Shown piece after piece: positions 22,448-31,056 of a DNA stretch of 34,460 nt (position 1 is its first letter; each line of letters starts with the position of its first letter). This DNA comes from UBA6080 sp964607515 (lineage in GTDB: Bacteria > Fermentibacterota > Fermentibacteria > Fermentibacterales > JCC-6). The notes below the pieces were generated by a model. That model had not been told where the DNA came from, made no database searches, and worked only from the letters and a program-made list of their open reading frames with translations. The position numbers and the translations under genes were made by a program. The stretch spans positions 1 to 34,460 of the forward strand of contig CAZSKU010000026.1 in NCBI GenBank assembly GCA_964607515.1. Direction: 5' to 3'.

Positions 22448-23004
22448 CTTCGTCCCCTCTCCCCCATGAGCCCCGGGAATGCCGCCAGGTACCAGACGAA
22501 GCTGTATAGCAGGGACGCCAGGGCGGCGATTCCCAGGATATCAGCCCCGGGAAGGATGTCGGGAATCGCCTGGGCTTCCGGAAACAGGGCCTGCCGGGTC
22601 AGAAAGACCGCCGTGGCTACCGTTGAAACCTTGCCCGGCATCCTGGCGGAGGGCGGCTTCGCCCTTCCGGCCACCAGGAGCCCTCCCAGACCTATGATCA
22701 GATCCCGGGCCGCCATGGTCAGAAGAATCCACAGCCTCAGCAGGCCTCCGTGCACCAGGGCCAGGGCGAAGAGGCCGAAGGAGACCTTGTCAGCCAGGGG
22801 ATCGAGGATTCTTCCCCAGTCGCTCACGGTGCCGGTGCTCCTGGCCAGACGCCCGTCCAGCCAGTCGCTTCCGACGGCCAGCAGGACCAGTATTCCGGCG
22901 GACAGCCCGGAACCCCGCAGGACGAAGTACGAAGCGCCCGCGGAGAGCGGAATCCTGAAGAGGCTTATCAAGTTCGCCCCGGTGAGAAACTTTCCCTCAG
23001 GCAC
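22438..23004 (-). CDS. CDP-alcohol phosphatidyltransferase family protein
   Basis: A 188-residue membrane protein with several hydrophobic helices and the family signature DGxxARxxxxxxxxGxxxDxxxD. This is seen in full as DWLDGRLARSTG followed by G-RILDPLADK. These enzymes move a phosphatidyl group from CDP-diacylglycerol to an alcohol, commonly glycerol 3-phosphate (PgsA), in phospholipid synthesis. The specific alcohol cannot be assigned from sequence. GTG at 23004 is preferred over the ATG at 23034: GGAAGAAGG lies about five bases upstream and the overlap with recN is only eight bases. It is coupled to smc at its end. Confidence 0.88.
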   Translation of the reverse strand: MPEGKFLTGANLISLFRIPLSAGASYFVLRGSGLSAGILVLLAVGSDWLDGRLARSTGTVSDWGRILDPLADKVSFGLFALALVHGGLLRLWILLTMAARDLIIGLGGLLVAGRAKPPSARMPGKVSTVATAVFLTRQALFPEAQAIPDILPGADILGIAALASLLYSFVWYLAAFPGLMGERGRRCA

Positions 23005-24622
23005 CGGAACCTTCTTCCAGAATGCTCCTGGCATGCTTCAGGGCGGCCTCGCCTCCGCCCAGCAGCCTGGCCAGTTCCGCCGACCGCTGGTCGAACCCCT
23101 CCAGGGTCCTTGTTACCGACTCGGGAATGCCGTTCACCAGCTTCTTCTCCACCAGGATGTTCCTGTCGGCCCGACCCGCCACCTGGGCCAGGTGGGTGAT
23201 CACGATCACCTGGCGCCCTGCCCCGGCCCGGGCCAGGGCCTCGCCGAGGCTGTGGGCGGTTTCTCCGCCGGTTCCCGAATCGATCTCGTCAAAAACCAGG
23301 GTGGACACCCCCGACGCCCCGGCCAGCGACAGCTCCAGGGCCAGTGCAACCCTGGACAGCTCGCCCCCGCTGGCCACACCTGAAAGGGGCCCCGGGGGCA
23401 TTCCGGGATTGGCGGTGAACAGGAACTCGGGTTCCGTCATACCATTGGGGCCCAGGGTAACTCCCCCGGCGCCGATCCCCCGGGAGGCCGGGGTGAAGCC
23501 CACGCTGAAGGCCGCCGCGGGGATCCGCAGACTGACGAGTTCCTCGCCGCACCGGGCCGCAAGCTTCCGGGCGCCCTCCCGCCTGGCCTCGTCCAGGGAC
23601 CGGGCGGCAGCCGAAAGCTCCTGCTCCATTAGGGGTTTCCGGGCCTTCAGTGAAGTGAACTCCTCCTCGGCCGAGTCCATGCCGGCGAGTTCGGTTTCCA
23701 GCCTCTCCCCGGCTCCCAGCATCTTCTCCAGGCTGCCGCCGCTCCGGGAAATGAGCCTGGAGTAGGCGTCCAACCTTTCGTCTATCTCTTCAGCCCTTCC
23801 CGGGGCGTCCTTGAACTCCCCCAGCAGCCCCCGGCTTACCCGGGCAGCCTCGGACCCGCAGATCCCGGCCTGATCCAGGAGTTCAAGCAGCTCGCTCTGG
23901 CCCGGGTCCATGGACCTTACGCTCCTGGCGAAGCCCGACAGCCTGCCAATCAGGCCATCGTCCCCCTCCAGAACCTCCCCGAGACCTGAATAGAGCATTG
24001 CCAGCTCCTGCGCCTTCTCCAGCCTGGCCCGTTCGTCCCGAAGGCTTTCATAATCCTCCCTGGAAGGAACTAGCCGGCGGAACATTCCCAGTTCGTGCAG
24101 AACCATCTCCCGGCGGGAGGCGTAACCAGCCACGTCACCTGCCAGTTTCTCCATTGCGGCCAGCAGGTTCCTGTATCCTGCGTATAGCGCCCGGTATTCC
24201 CGGGCCAATGCGGCGCAGCCGGAGAAGCCGTCCAGTATCTCCACCTGCCTGGGCTGACGCAGAAGCGCCGGGGTCGAGCGCTGGGTATGAAGCCCCATGC
24301 GGCCCTCCATGGCCGAGTGCACGTCCTCCAGGGTGCTCAGGGCGTCGTTCAGGAAAACCCTGCTTCTTCCCTCGGCAAACACCTCCCTGCGGATGCACAC
24401 GTCACCCCGGTCATCGCTGAAGAAGGCCTCCACCGAAGCGAGTCTGGCTCCGGGGCGAACCAGGTTCTTGTCCGCCCTGGCTCCCATGGCCAGGAGAAGG
24501 CCGTCTATGAGGATGGATTTGCCCGCGCCGGTCTCCCCGGTGAGCACGTTCAGCCCAGGCCCCGGCTCCAGCACCGTGTCGCTGATGGTGGCCAGGTTCG
24601 AGAGGGCCAGGCGGTTCAGCAT
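22997..24622 (-). CDS. recN: DNA repair protein RecN
   Basis: A 541-residue SMC-like ATPase that acts early in double-strand break repair. The N-terminal head has LTGETGAGKSILIDGLLLAMGAR. A central coiled region (about 150-350) follows. The C-terminal head has SGGELSRVALALELSLA, then VFDEIDSGTGGETA and VITHLAQVAGRAD, all typical of RecN. Length is normal. The ATG at 24622 is one base after the nadK stop, and GGGGATGAA serves as ribosome-binding site. Clustering of nadK, recN and dxs/ispA is seen in other bacteria, which supports the assignment. Confidence 0.96.
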   Translation of the reverse strand: MLNRLALSNLATISDTVLEPGPGLNVLTGETGAGKSILIDGLLLAMGARADKNLVRPGARLASVEAFFSDDRGDVCIRREVFAEGRSRVFLNDALSTLEDVHSAMEGRMGLHTQRSTPALLRQPRQVEILDGFSGCAALAREYRALYAGYRNLLAAMEKLAGDVAGYASRREMVLHELGMFRRLVPSREDYESLRDERARLEKAQELAMLYSGLGEVLEGDDGLIGRLSGFARSVRSMDPGQSELLELLDQAGICGSEAARVSRGLLGEFKDAPGRAEEIDERLDAYSRLISRSGGSLEKMLGAGERLETELAGMDSAEEEFTSLKARKPLMEQELSAAARSLDEARREGARKLAARCGEELVSLRIPAAAFSVGFTPASRGIGAGGVTLGPNGMTEPEFLFTANPGMPPGPLSGVASGGELSRVALALELSLAGASGVSTLVFDEIDSGTGGETAHSLGEALARAGAGRQVIVITHLAQVAGRADRNILVEKKLVNGIPESVTRTLEGFDQRSAELARLLGGGEAALKHARSILEEGSGA

Positions 24623-24623
24623 T

Positions 24624-25403
24624 TCATCCCCGGTAGCTCCAGCCCAGTTTCCTGCCCAGGCGGGAGTAGTAGCCCTCGCCCCCGGGAAGCCTCACCAGAA
24701 GGCTGTTCTCCGGAGCCCTTGATATCACCGCTCCCTGCCCGTCCGCCAGGACACAGCCGATCTGCCGTCCGTCGGGGCTCACCAGAGCCCGGTCGCCGGG
24801 CCCGATGAGGGTGATGGACACCGAGGCGTCGGCGGGAATCACTATCGGCCTCAGAGAAAGAAGGTGAGGACACACCGGGGTGATCACCATGGCCGGAATG
24901 TTGGGGTGAAGTATGGGGCCGCCGCAGGACAGGCTGTAGGCGGTGGAGCCCATGGAGGTGCTCACCAGCACTCCGTCGCCGGTCATGATGGCTGCGGACT
25001 GCCCGTTCACCTCGATGCCCAGGTGGAGAAGACCGTACTCGGAGCACCTGTGAATGCAGACGTCGTTGAGAGCCGTCTGGACCGCGCCCTCGGGCAGCCG
25101 GGCCTGCAGCCTGGGCAGCTCCTGTATGTCGTAGGCCCCGGAAGTCAGCATGGCCACCGCCCTGGGCAGATCCGCCTCGTCGCAGGAGGACAGAAAACCC
25201 AGATGCCCGGCGTTCACCGCCAGCACGGGAGCATGAAACTGGTTGAAGCATTTCAGGAAAGTCCCGTCGCCCCCAACCGCAACGACCATGTCGGGTTCGG
25301 CCTCAACCGTCCGGATCCCGGCGCTCTCCAGAATCCCGGCGACGGCGTCGCGCTTCTCCGGGAGGAAGGGGGCGTAGACCAGAACCCCTTGAACTTCCTT
25401 CAC
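24624..25403 (-). CDS. nadK: NAD kinase
   Basis: A 259-residue enzyme that phosphorylates NAD+ to NADP+. The diagnostic motifs are VAVGGDGTFL, NAGHLGFL, and the ATP/NAD-binding MTGDGVLVSTSMGSTAYSLS followed by CGGPIL. The N-terminal segment is short but within the family range. The GTG at 25403 overlaps the dxs stop as GTGA and has GGGAGGG five bases upstream, which fixes the start. NADPH supply is linked to the isoprenoid pathway encoded just upstream, and the gene lies between dxs and recN. Confidence 0.96.
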   Translation of the reverse strand: MKEVQGVLVYAPFLPEKRDAVAGILESAGIRTVEAEPDMVVAVGGDGTFLKCFNQFHAPVLAVNAGHLGFLSSCDEADLPRAVAMLTSGAYDIQELPRLQARLPEGAVQTALNDVCIHRCSEYGLLHLGIEVNGQSAAIMTGDGVLVSTSMGSTAYSLSCGGPILHPNIPAMVITPVCPHLLSLRPIVIPADASVSITLIGPGDRALVSPDGRQIGCVLADGQGAVISRAPENSLLVRLPGGEGYYSRLGRKLGWSYRG

Positions 25404-27244
25404 TCGAACCCTCCCGCTTCCAGAACGGCCCCGGCGATGCCCTGGGGGTCGAGCCCCAGCCGGGACATGATGCTGCCGTGGCTTCCATGGGGCTGGAAAT
25501 CGTCGGGAATCCCCAGCCGGGTGACCGGCGTACGGGGGAGCAGGGCCTGAATCCCCTCCCCGAACCCTCCGGCAAGACAACCCTCCTCCACGGTGACCAC
25601 CGCTGACACTCCCCGGCAAAGATCCAGAATTTCGTCCTCCGGAAGGGGCTTGAGCCAGACCGGATCGTACACCGCCGCCTCTATCCCCCGCCGGGCCAGA
25701 ATGTCAGCGGCCAGCACCGCCGGGGCGACCATCACCCCGGCGGCCAGGATCACCGCGTCGGCTCCGGACCTTATCAACTGCCCCCGGCCCATGACCGGAT
25801 TCTCCGGCGGGGGAGCCACCCTCTCGGGTTCCAGCCCCCTGGGGTATCGGATACCCGTAGGCCTGTCCAGCTCCCGCAGCACCGTCCTGAGCAGGGCCTC
25901 CAGGACCCCGCAGTCCCGGGGGGCCGCCAGGGCCGTGCCCGGCACCTGCCGGAACAGGGCGATGTCGTGCACCCCGTGGTGGGTGGGGCCGTCGGCCCCC
26001 ACGATTCCGGCCCTGTCCAGGGCGAAGAGCACCGGCGCCTTCTGCAGGGCAGCGTCATGCACCAGCTGGTCGAAGGATCTCTGGAAGAACGAGCTGTATA
26101 TGGCCACCACGGGCTTCAACCCCCCGAAGGCCAGGCCGCAGGCGAAGGTGACGGCGTGCTGTTCCGCTATGCCCACGTCGAAGAACCTGTCCGGATGAGC
26201 CCCGGCGAAACAGGTAAGCCCCGTGCCGTCGGGCATGGCGGCGGTTATGGCCACGATGTTCCCGTCGCTTCGGGCTATGTCGGTAACCACCCGCCCGAAC
26301 GTCGATGTGAAACTCTCGCCCTGCCGGCCGCCCGATGCGCCGCTCACCCCGTGGAAGTCAACCGGTTCGCACTCGGCAGGTTCGTAACCCTTCCCTTTCC
26401 TGGTCACCACGTGCACCAGAACCGGCCCTTTCATCTCGCTGACCCTGGCGAGCACCGCGGTAAGTAGAGGAATGTCGTGGCCATCCACTGGGCCGATGTA
26501 GCGAACCCCGAACTCGTCGAAAATGTTGACCGGGTTCATGATGGTCTTCTTCACCGCAGCGCCGGCGTAGCCAGCGGCCCGGCGCATGGTGTCGCCCACG
26601 GTGGGAAGCTTTCCCAGGGTGTTCCAGACCTCGTCCCGAAGCCGGTTGTACCGGGGATCGGTGATGAGCTTGGTGAAATGTTTGCTTATGGCCCCCACAT
26701 TGGGGGAGATGGACATCTTGTTGTCGTTGAGGATGACCGTCATGTCGGTGTGGCTCTGGCCCAGGTTGTTCAACCCCTCGAAAGCCAGACCCGCGGTCAT
26801 GGAGCCGTCCCCTATCACAGCCGCCACCCGGTGATTCTCGCCCCGCAGGTCCCGGGCCAGGGCGAAGCCCAGCGCGGCGCTGATGGATGTGGAACTGTGG
26901 CCGGTGCCGAAGCAGTCGCAGGGGCTCTCGTCCCGGCGGGGAAAGCCGCTGAGACCGCCGGGCTGCCTCACCGTGTGGAAGCGTGCCCTGCGGCCGGTGA
27001 GGAGCTTCCAGGGATAGGTCTGATGGCCCACGTCCCAGACGATTCGGTCAACCTCCGGGTCGTACACCGAAAGGATGGCCACGGTGAGTTCCACCACCCC
27101 GAGGCTGGAGGCCAGATGGCCACCGGTGCAGCAGACCACGTCCACTATCCTGCGCCGCACCTCCTCCGCCAGGGCGGTCTTCTCTTCGGGGCTCAGAGCC
27201 TTCACGTCCCCGGGGCCGGATATTCTGTCGAGAATGGAATCCAT
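25400..27244 (-). CDS. dxs: 1-deoxy-D-xylulose-5-phosphate synthase
   Basis: A 614-residue thiamine diphosphate enzyme that condenses pyruvate with glyceraldehyde 3-phosphate, the first step of the MEP isoprenoid pathway. The catalytic and cofactor motifs are present: GGHLASSLGVVELT, WDVGHQTYPWKLLTGR, GHSSTSISAALGFA, VIGDGSMTAGLAFEGLNN with the thiamine-binding aspartate, and DVGIAEQHAVTFACGLA. A C-terminal transketolase domain follows. The ATG at 27244 shares one base with the ispA stop (TGATG), with GGAGGAG just upstream. Co-translation with ispA makes biochemical sense, as both serve isoprenoid precursor synthesis. Confidence 0.97.
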   Translation of the reverse strand: MDSILDRISGPGDVKALSPEEKTALAEEVRRRIVDVVCCTGGHLASSLGVVELTVAILSVYDPEVDRIVWDVGHQTYPWKLLTGRRARFHTVRQPGGLSGFPRRDESPCDCFGTGHSSTSISAALGFALARDLRGENHRVAAVIGDGSMTAGLAFEGLNNLGQSHTDMTVILNDNKMSISPNVGAISKHFTKLITDPRYNRLRDEVWNTLGKLPTVGDTMRRAAGYAGAAVKKTIMNPVNIFDEFGVRYIGPVDGHDIPLLTAVLARVSEMKGPVLVHVVTRKGKGYEPAECEPVDFHGVSGASGGRQGESFTSTFGRVVTDIARSDGNIVAITAAMPDGTGLTCFAGAHPDRFFDVGIAEQHAVTFACGLAFGGLKPVVAIYSSFFQRSFDQLVHDAALQKAPVLFALDRAGIVGADGPTHHGVHDIALFRQVPGTALAAPRDCGVLEALLRTVLRELDRPTGIRYPRGLEPERVAPPPENPVMGRGQLIRSGADAVILAAGVMVAPAVLAADILARRGIEAAVYDPVWLKPLPEDEILDLCRGVSAVVTVEEGCLAGGFGEGIQALLPRTPVTRLGIPDDFQPHGSHGSIMSRLGLDPQGIAGAVLEAGGFE

Positions 27245-28119
27245 CAACTCCTCCGCCGGGGAAGGTGAAGGCACAGGGCGGACACCGCCCGCCACCCTTC
27301 GCCCAGCCCCAGAAAACCCGAAGATAGCACCTCGGCCCGGGAAAGAGCCTCCTCCACGGCCCCGGAAAGCCCCATGGCGGTGACAGGGTTCCACTTGCCC
27401 CTGGAGGCGTCTTTGCCCACCGCCTTGCCCATCTCCTCCTCCGAGCCGGTGACGTCCAGTATGTCATCGGTGAGCTGGAAAAGGAACCCGAGCCTCTCCC
27501 CCATTTCCGACAGCCGGTCCAGGATCTCCCGGGAGGCTCCCGCCGCCAGAGCGCCCAGTTCCAGGGACACCCGGAGCAGGGCGGCGGTCTTCCCCGACAC
27601 CATCCGGGTGATCCACGCCTCGTCCGCCGGTTCAGGCGGGAACATGTCCATGTACTGGCCGCCCACCAGGCACCGGGCGCCGGAGGCGTCCGCCAGCCTG
27701 AGGATCATCTCCCGGATCCTTTCCGGAGGACCGGGAGTGCGGGCCAGTGTTCGAAAAGCCTCGGTGAGGAGCCTGTCCCCCGCCAGTATCGCCGGCCCTT
27801 CACCGGCGTGACGGTGCAGGGTGGGGATTCCCCGGCGGAAATCGTCGTCATCCATTGAGGGGAGGTCGTCGTGGACAAGGGAGTAGGTGTGCACCATCTC
27901 CACCGCGCAACCTGCGGGAAGGGCCTTCTCGGGATCGCCGGAGAGGGCCAGGCAGGCCTCCCTCACAAGAAAGGGCCGCAGCCTCTTTCCCCCGGCGGAG
28001 AGGGCGTACCGGCAGTGGTCGGGAAGCAGGGTGCCGTCGGAGTACATTTCCAGGGAGGAGAGCCCATCCTCGACCCAGGCTGACGCTTCCGCGAGCCGGC
28101 TGCTCAGTAGCTGGTCCAT
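27244..28119 (-). CDS. ispA: polyprenyl synthetase (farnesyl/geranylgeranyl diphosphate synthase)
   Basis: A 291-residue all-helical prenyltransferase. The first aspartate-rich motif is DDLPSMDDDDFRRG at about residue 84, and the second is DDILD in FLFQLTDDILDVTG. GGKRLRP near the N-terminus binds diphosphate. The HTYSLVHDDLP context resembles bacterial farnesyl diphosphate synthases (E. coli IspA type), with an aromatic residue five positions before the first motif. Product length is still inference. Two starts are possible: GTG at 28131, too close to GGAGGAGG, and ATG at 28119, preceded by a G run; the latter is listed. It is 25 bases after rny and overlaps dxs. Confidence 0.92.
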   Translation of the reverse strand: MDQLLSSRLAEASAWVEDGLSSLEMYSDGTLLPDHCRYALSAGGKRLRPFLVREACLALSGDPEKALPAGCAVEMVHTYSLVHDDLPSMDDDDFRRGIPTLHRHAGEGPAILAGDRLLTEAFRTLARTPGPPERIREMILRLADASGARCLVGGQYMDMFPPEPADEAWITRMVSGKTAALLRVSLELGALAAGASREILDRLSEMGERLGFLFQLTDDILDVTGSEEEMGKAVGKDASRGKWNPVTAMGLSGAVEEALSRAEVLSSGFLGLGEGWRAVSALCLHLPRRRS

Positions 28120-28144
28120 GCCCCCCGTCACCCCTCCTCCCGGA

Positions 28145-29695
28145 TCACTTGGCGGTCTCGGACGCCCGGACCTCCCTGATCACCGTGACCTTGATCTGGC
28201 CCGGATACTCCATGTCGCTCTCGATCTTCCTGGCAATTTCCCGGGCCAGGTCGGAAGCCCCGGCATCGTCTATCTGCTCGGGTTTAACCGCGATTCTGAG
28301 TTCCCGTCCCGCCTGGATGGCGTAGGACTTGCCGACCCCCTCGAAGGAGTCCGCAATGGCTTCCAGCTTGTGAAGCCGGCGGATGTACAGCTCCAGGGTC
28401 TCCCTCCGGGCTCCCGGGCGGGCGCTGCTCACCGCGTCAGCTGCCTGCACCAGCACCGCGTACATGCTGGTGGGCTCCACCTCCTCGTGATGGGCTCCGA
28501 TGGCGTTGCAGATCAGCATCTGCTCGTCGAACCGGCGGGCCAGCTCCATTCCCACGATGGCGTGGGAACCTTCCAGCTCCTGGTCCGTAGCCTTGCCGAT
28601 GTCGTGAAGAAGGCCGGCCCTCCGGGCCAGGGCCGGGTCGAGCTTCAGTTCGCTGGCCAGCAGCCCACAGATGTGGGCCACCTCCAGGGAGTGCTGGTAC
28701 ATGTTCTGGCCGTAGCTGGTGCGGTACCTGAGCCTTCCCAGGTGCCGGATGAGCTGGGAGTGAAGCCCCGGAACGTTGGCCTCCAGGGATAATTCGTTGC
28801 CCAGCTTGCGGATCTTCTTCTCCATGTCCGCGGTGGCCTTCTGGACGATGCTCTCGATGCGTCCGGGATGGATCCGGCCGTCGGTGATCAGCTTCTCCAG
28901 GGCCTGTCTGGCCACTTCCCGGCGCACCGGGTCGAAGCACGACAGCACCACGGCCTCAGGGGTGTCGTCAATCACCACGTCCACCCCGGTGGCGCTCTCG
29001 AAGGCCCTGATGTTCCGGCCCTCCCGGCCGATGATCCGGCCCTTGAGTTCGTCGCTGGTCAGGTTCACCACGCTGACGCAGTTCTCCACAACGTGGTTGG
29101 CGGCGCACCTCTGAATGGAGGTGGAGAGGATCATGGTGGCCTTCTCCTCCGCGGCCTTCTCCGCCTCCTCTATGATCCCCCGGGCTATCTTGGCGGCCTC
29201 GTGCCTGGCCTCCTCCCGGAGGTTCGACAGAAGAAGGTCCCTGGCCTCCTCCCGGGTGAGGTTGGAGATGTGTTCGAGCTTCTGGTTGTGTTCCTCGATG
29301 AGTTTGTTGGCCCTGACGTGTTTGGCGTTCAGCGCCTGTTCCCTCTCGGCCAGTACGGTTTCCAGCCCCTTGAGGGACTCGGACTTGGCTTCCAGGGTCT
29401 CCCGGTTTCTCTGAACCTGTTCGGTCTGCCGGTTCAGATTGCTCTCCCGCCGGTCCAGCTCGGACTGCGATTGTCTGAGCTTCTCCAGCATGGCGGCTTT
29501 CTCGCCGGCGATTATCTCCCTTCCCTCCAGAAGGGCTTCCTTCTTGATGGTCTCCGCTTCCCGCCTGCCCTCGGTGAGAATCCTCTCCACCTCGGAAACG
29601 GCGCCCTTGCGCTCCCTGGAGACCAGGGCCTTGTGCAGGGCGAACCCCAGGAAGAAGACAACCACCGCCACAAGTCCTGCGACAGCGTATATCAC
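28145..29695 (-). CDS. rny: ribonuclease Y
   Basis: A 516-residue membrane-anchored endoribonuclease that starts mRNA decay. It has one N-terminal transmembrane helix (about 2-22), a long charged coiled coil (about 30-200), a KH domain with GRIIGREGRNIRAFE, and an HD domain with LLHDIGKATDQE. Length and order match the family. The start is GTG at 29695 with GGGGG six bases upstream; an ATG at 29700 is in another frame and stops at once. The 116-base gap before it contains a stable hairpin (29734-29806), which may matter because RNase Y could control its own message. Confidence 0.96.
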   Translation of the reverse strand: MIYAVAGLVAVVVFFLGFALHKALVSRERKGAVSEVERILTEGRREAETIKKEALLEGREIIAGEKAAMLEKLRQSQSELDRRESNLNRQTEQVQRNRETLEAKSESLKGLETVLAEREQALNAKHVRANKLIEEHNQKLEHISNLTREEARDLLLSNLREEARHEAAKIARGIIEEAEKAAEEKATMILSTSIQRCAANHVVENCVSVVNLTSDELKGRIIGREGRNIRAFESATGVDVVIDDTPEAVVLSCFDPVRREVARQALEKLITDGRIHPGRIESIVQKATADMEKKIRKLGNELSLEANVPGLHSQLIRHLGRLRYRTSYGQNMYQHSLEVAHICGLLASELKLDPALARRAGLLHDIGKATDQELEGSHAIVGMELARRFDEQMLICNAIGAHHEEVEPTSMYAVLVQAADAVSSARPGARRETLELYIRRLHKLEAIADSFEGVGKSYAIQAGRELRIAVKPEQIDDAGASDLAREIARKIESDMEYPGQIKVTVIREVRASETAK

Positions 29696-29733
29696 AGCAT
29701 GCCCCCGTTCAGGCGCAGGAGTATTTATGGAAT

Positions 29734-29806
29734 CGGAAACCCGGCGGCGCTATCGGAAGCGCTTCCCGGCGACCCTGCGCACGCCGCTATGGGCACCGGG
29801 TTTCCG
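29734..29806 (-). ncRNA. structured RNA element between zapA and rny
   Basis: CGGAAACCCGG (29734-29744) and CCGGGTTTCCG (29796-29806) form a perfect 11-bp stem. Inside it, CGGCG and CGCCG can pair after an asymmetric bulge, and GGAAGCGCTTCC (29755-29766) is a further palindrome. No U tract follows on the minus strand, so it is not a standard terminator. It lies in the only long gap of this part of the operon. It may be an mRNA processing or stability element, or a leader of rny. A 6S-type RNA was considered because 6S genes often follow zapA, but the element is too short. Confidence 0.4.
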
Positions 29807-29811
29807 CTTTA

Positions 29812-30201
29812 TCAGCGGTTTCCGGAGGCCGCGCTGGAACTGGAGGGGATTGTCGCCCTTTCGGCGGCGGCGGGTTCCCGGAGAACGGTTTTTTCCCGGG
29901 TTTCACCGCCCTTTTCGAGGGCTTTTTCTATCTTCTCGGCCAGGGAGTCAAGGAATCGGGCCTGGCTCATCCTCTCCTCCTCGATGCCCTTCTCCACCCT
30001 GAACATCTCATCCGTGATGTTCAGGGCTGCGAGAATGGCCACCTTCGAGGTGGACGCCATGGTTATGTTATCGGTCATCTCCCGCATGCGCATGTCTACG
30101 AAATGGGCGATCTCCGCCACGTAGGCCGGATCGCCCTCGCCCCTTATGGAGTATTCCCGCCCGTAGATGTTTACCCTTGTGCTGTCCGGACGGTCCGCCA
30201 T
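29812..30201 (-). CDS. zapA: cell division protein ZapA
   Basis: A 129-residue protein with an N-terminal ZapA fold: VNIYGREYSIRG, then DPAYVAEIAHFVDMRMREM, and AILAALNITDEMF. A helical coiled segment and a Ser/Ala-rich tail follow. ZapA crosslinks FtsZ filaments at midcell. The first 90 residues cover the conserved part; the tail is variable. The ATG at 30201 lies 15 bases after a small coiled-coil gene. Position downstream of thrS-infC-rpmI-rplT and before rny is seen in several lineages and supports the call. Confidence 0.9.
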   Translation of the reverse strand: MADRPDSTRVNIYGREYSIRGEGDPAYVAEIAHFVDMRMREMTDNITMASTSKVAILAALNITDEMFRVEKGIEEERMSQARFLDSLAEKIEKALEKGGETREKTVLREPAAAERATIPSSSSAASGNR

Positions 30202-30216
30202 CTGCGCCTGCGCTCC

Positions 30217-30483
30217 CTACTGCCGGTCCGCTCTCTCCAGTTTCACAAGCAACGCCTCCAGCCTCTGCCTGACCTCCTGCCTTTCCCGCAGGAGTCTGGC
30301 GCTGTGCAGGCGAAGGATCCTGTAACCCTCAGGATCCCCTTCCCCGCTCCGGTGTTCCAGCCGGCGCTCCAGTTCGGCCACCATCGCCGCCAGTCTGTCC
30401 CTCTCCTCGGTGGTTTCCCTGAGCCTGAGAAGGAGCCTGTCAACGGCTTCGGACAACCTCTGGGAGGCGCCGGATGAAGCCAC
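30217..30483 (-). CDS. small coiled-coil protein upstream of zapA
   Basis: An 88-residue, almost entirely helical protein with heptad-like leucines (LSEAVDRLLLRLRETTEERDR, then LAAMVAELERRLEH). It has no catalytic motif or membrane segment. The start is GTG at 30483, four bases after the rplT stop, with GAGGT six bases upstream. Its place directly before zapA suggests a division partner comparable to ZapB. Sequence similarity to ZapB is not strong enough to name it. Confidence 0.75.
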   Translation of the reverse strand: MASSGASQRLSEAVDRLLLRLRETTEERDRLAAMVAELERRLEHRSGEGDPEGYRILRLHSARLLRERQEVRQRLEALLVKLERADRQ

Positions 30484-30487
30484 CCGT

Positions 30488-30844
30488 CTACCTCAGCGCG
30501 GTTCTCGCCACTTCGACGACCTTGCCGAAGGCCTGGGGATCCTTGACCGCCATGTCCGCCAGGACCTTGCGGTCGAGGGCCACGCCCGCCTTGGTGAGAC
30601 CGTCGATGAACGAGCTGTAGGTCATTCCGTTTTCCCTGACCGCCGCGTTGATCCGGGTAATCCAGAGTACCCGGAAGTCGCGCTTCTTGTTCCGGCGGTC
30701 GCGGTACTGGTACTCAAGGGCCTTCTTGTTAGCGTCGTCCGCCACGGTGTAGAGCTTGCGACGGCCTCCGAACTTGCCCCGGGCCTCGCCGAGTACCTTC
30801 TTGTGCCTCTTGTGCCTCGCTACAGCGAATTTCACCCTGCTCAT
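30488..30844 (-). CDS. rplT: 50S ribosomal protein L20
   Basis: A 118-residue basic protein matching L20. The N-terminus reads VKFAVARHKRHKKVL. RDRRNKKRDFRVLWITRINAA follows, and YSSFIDGLTKAGVALDRKVLADMA closes the globular domain. It binds 23S rRNA early in large-subunit assembly. It is the third ribosomal-operon member after infC and rpmI, in the conserved order. In other bacteria L20 represses this operon by binding its mRNA; no clear binding structure was identified here. Confidence 0.98.
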   Translation of the reverse strand: MSRVKFAVARHKRHKKVLGEARGKFGGRRKLYTVADDANKKALEYQYRDRRNKKRDFRVLWITRINAAVRENGMTYSSFIDGLTKAGVALDRKVLADMAVKDPQAFGKVVEVARTALR

Positions 30845-30863
30845 GTCATTACCTCATCCGTTC

Positions 30864-31055
30864 TCAAGGCAGAAGCCTGCAGATCCTCCTGGTGTCCGGG
30901 GAGGAGGCGATTCCGCCCTTCCGGAGATTTCTCTTGCGCTTGCTGCTCTTCTTGGTCTTGATGTGTCCGTTGTGGCTGTGGCGCACCGTGATCTTGCCGG
31001 TGCCCGTCTTTCCGAAGCGCCTGGCGGCGCCCCTGTGGGTTTTCATCTTTGGCAT
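30864..31055 (-). CDS. rpmI: 50S ribosomal protein L35
   Basis: A 63-residue, very basic protein starting MPKMKTHRGAARRFGKTGTG, followed by IKTKKSSKRKRNLRK, as expected for L35. It is a small component of the large subunit. It starts one base after the infC stop and is followed by rplT after 19 bases, so the IF3-L35-L20 order is intact. Confidence 0.98.
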   Translation of the reverse strand: MPKMKTHRGAARRFGKTGTGKITVRHSHNGHIKTKKSSKRKRNLRKGGIASSPDTRRICRLLP

Positions 31056-31056
31056 G

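Noticed and set aside
29696..29811. 6S RNA downstream of zapA
   Set aside because: The gap is too short for a roughly 180-nt 6S RNA and lacks the large central bubble.
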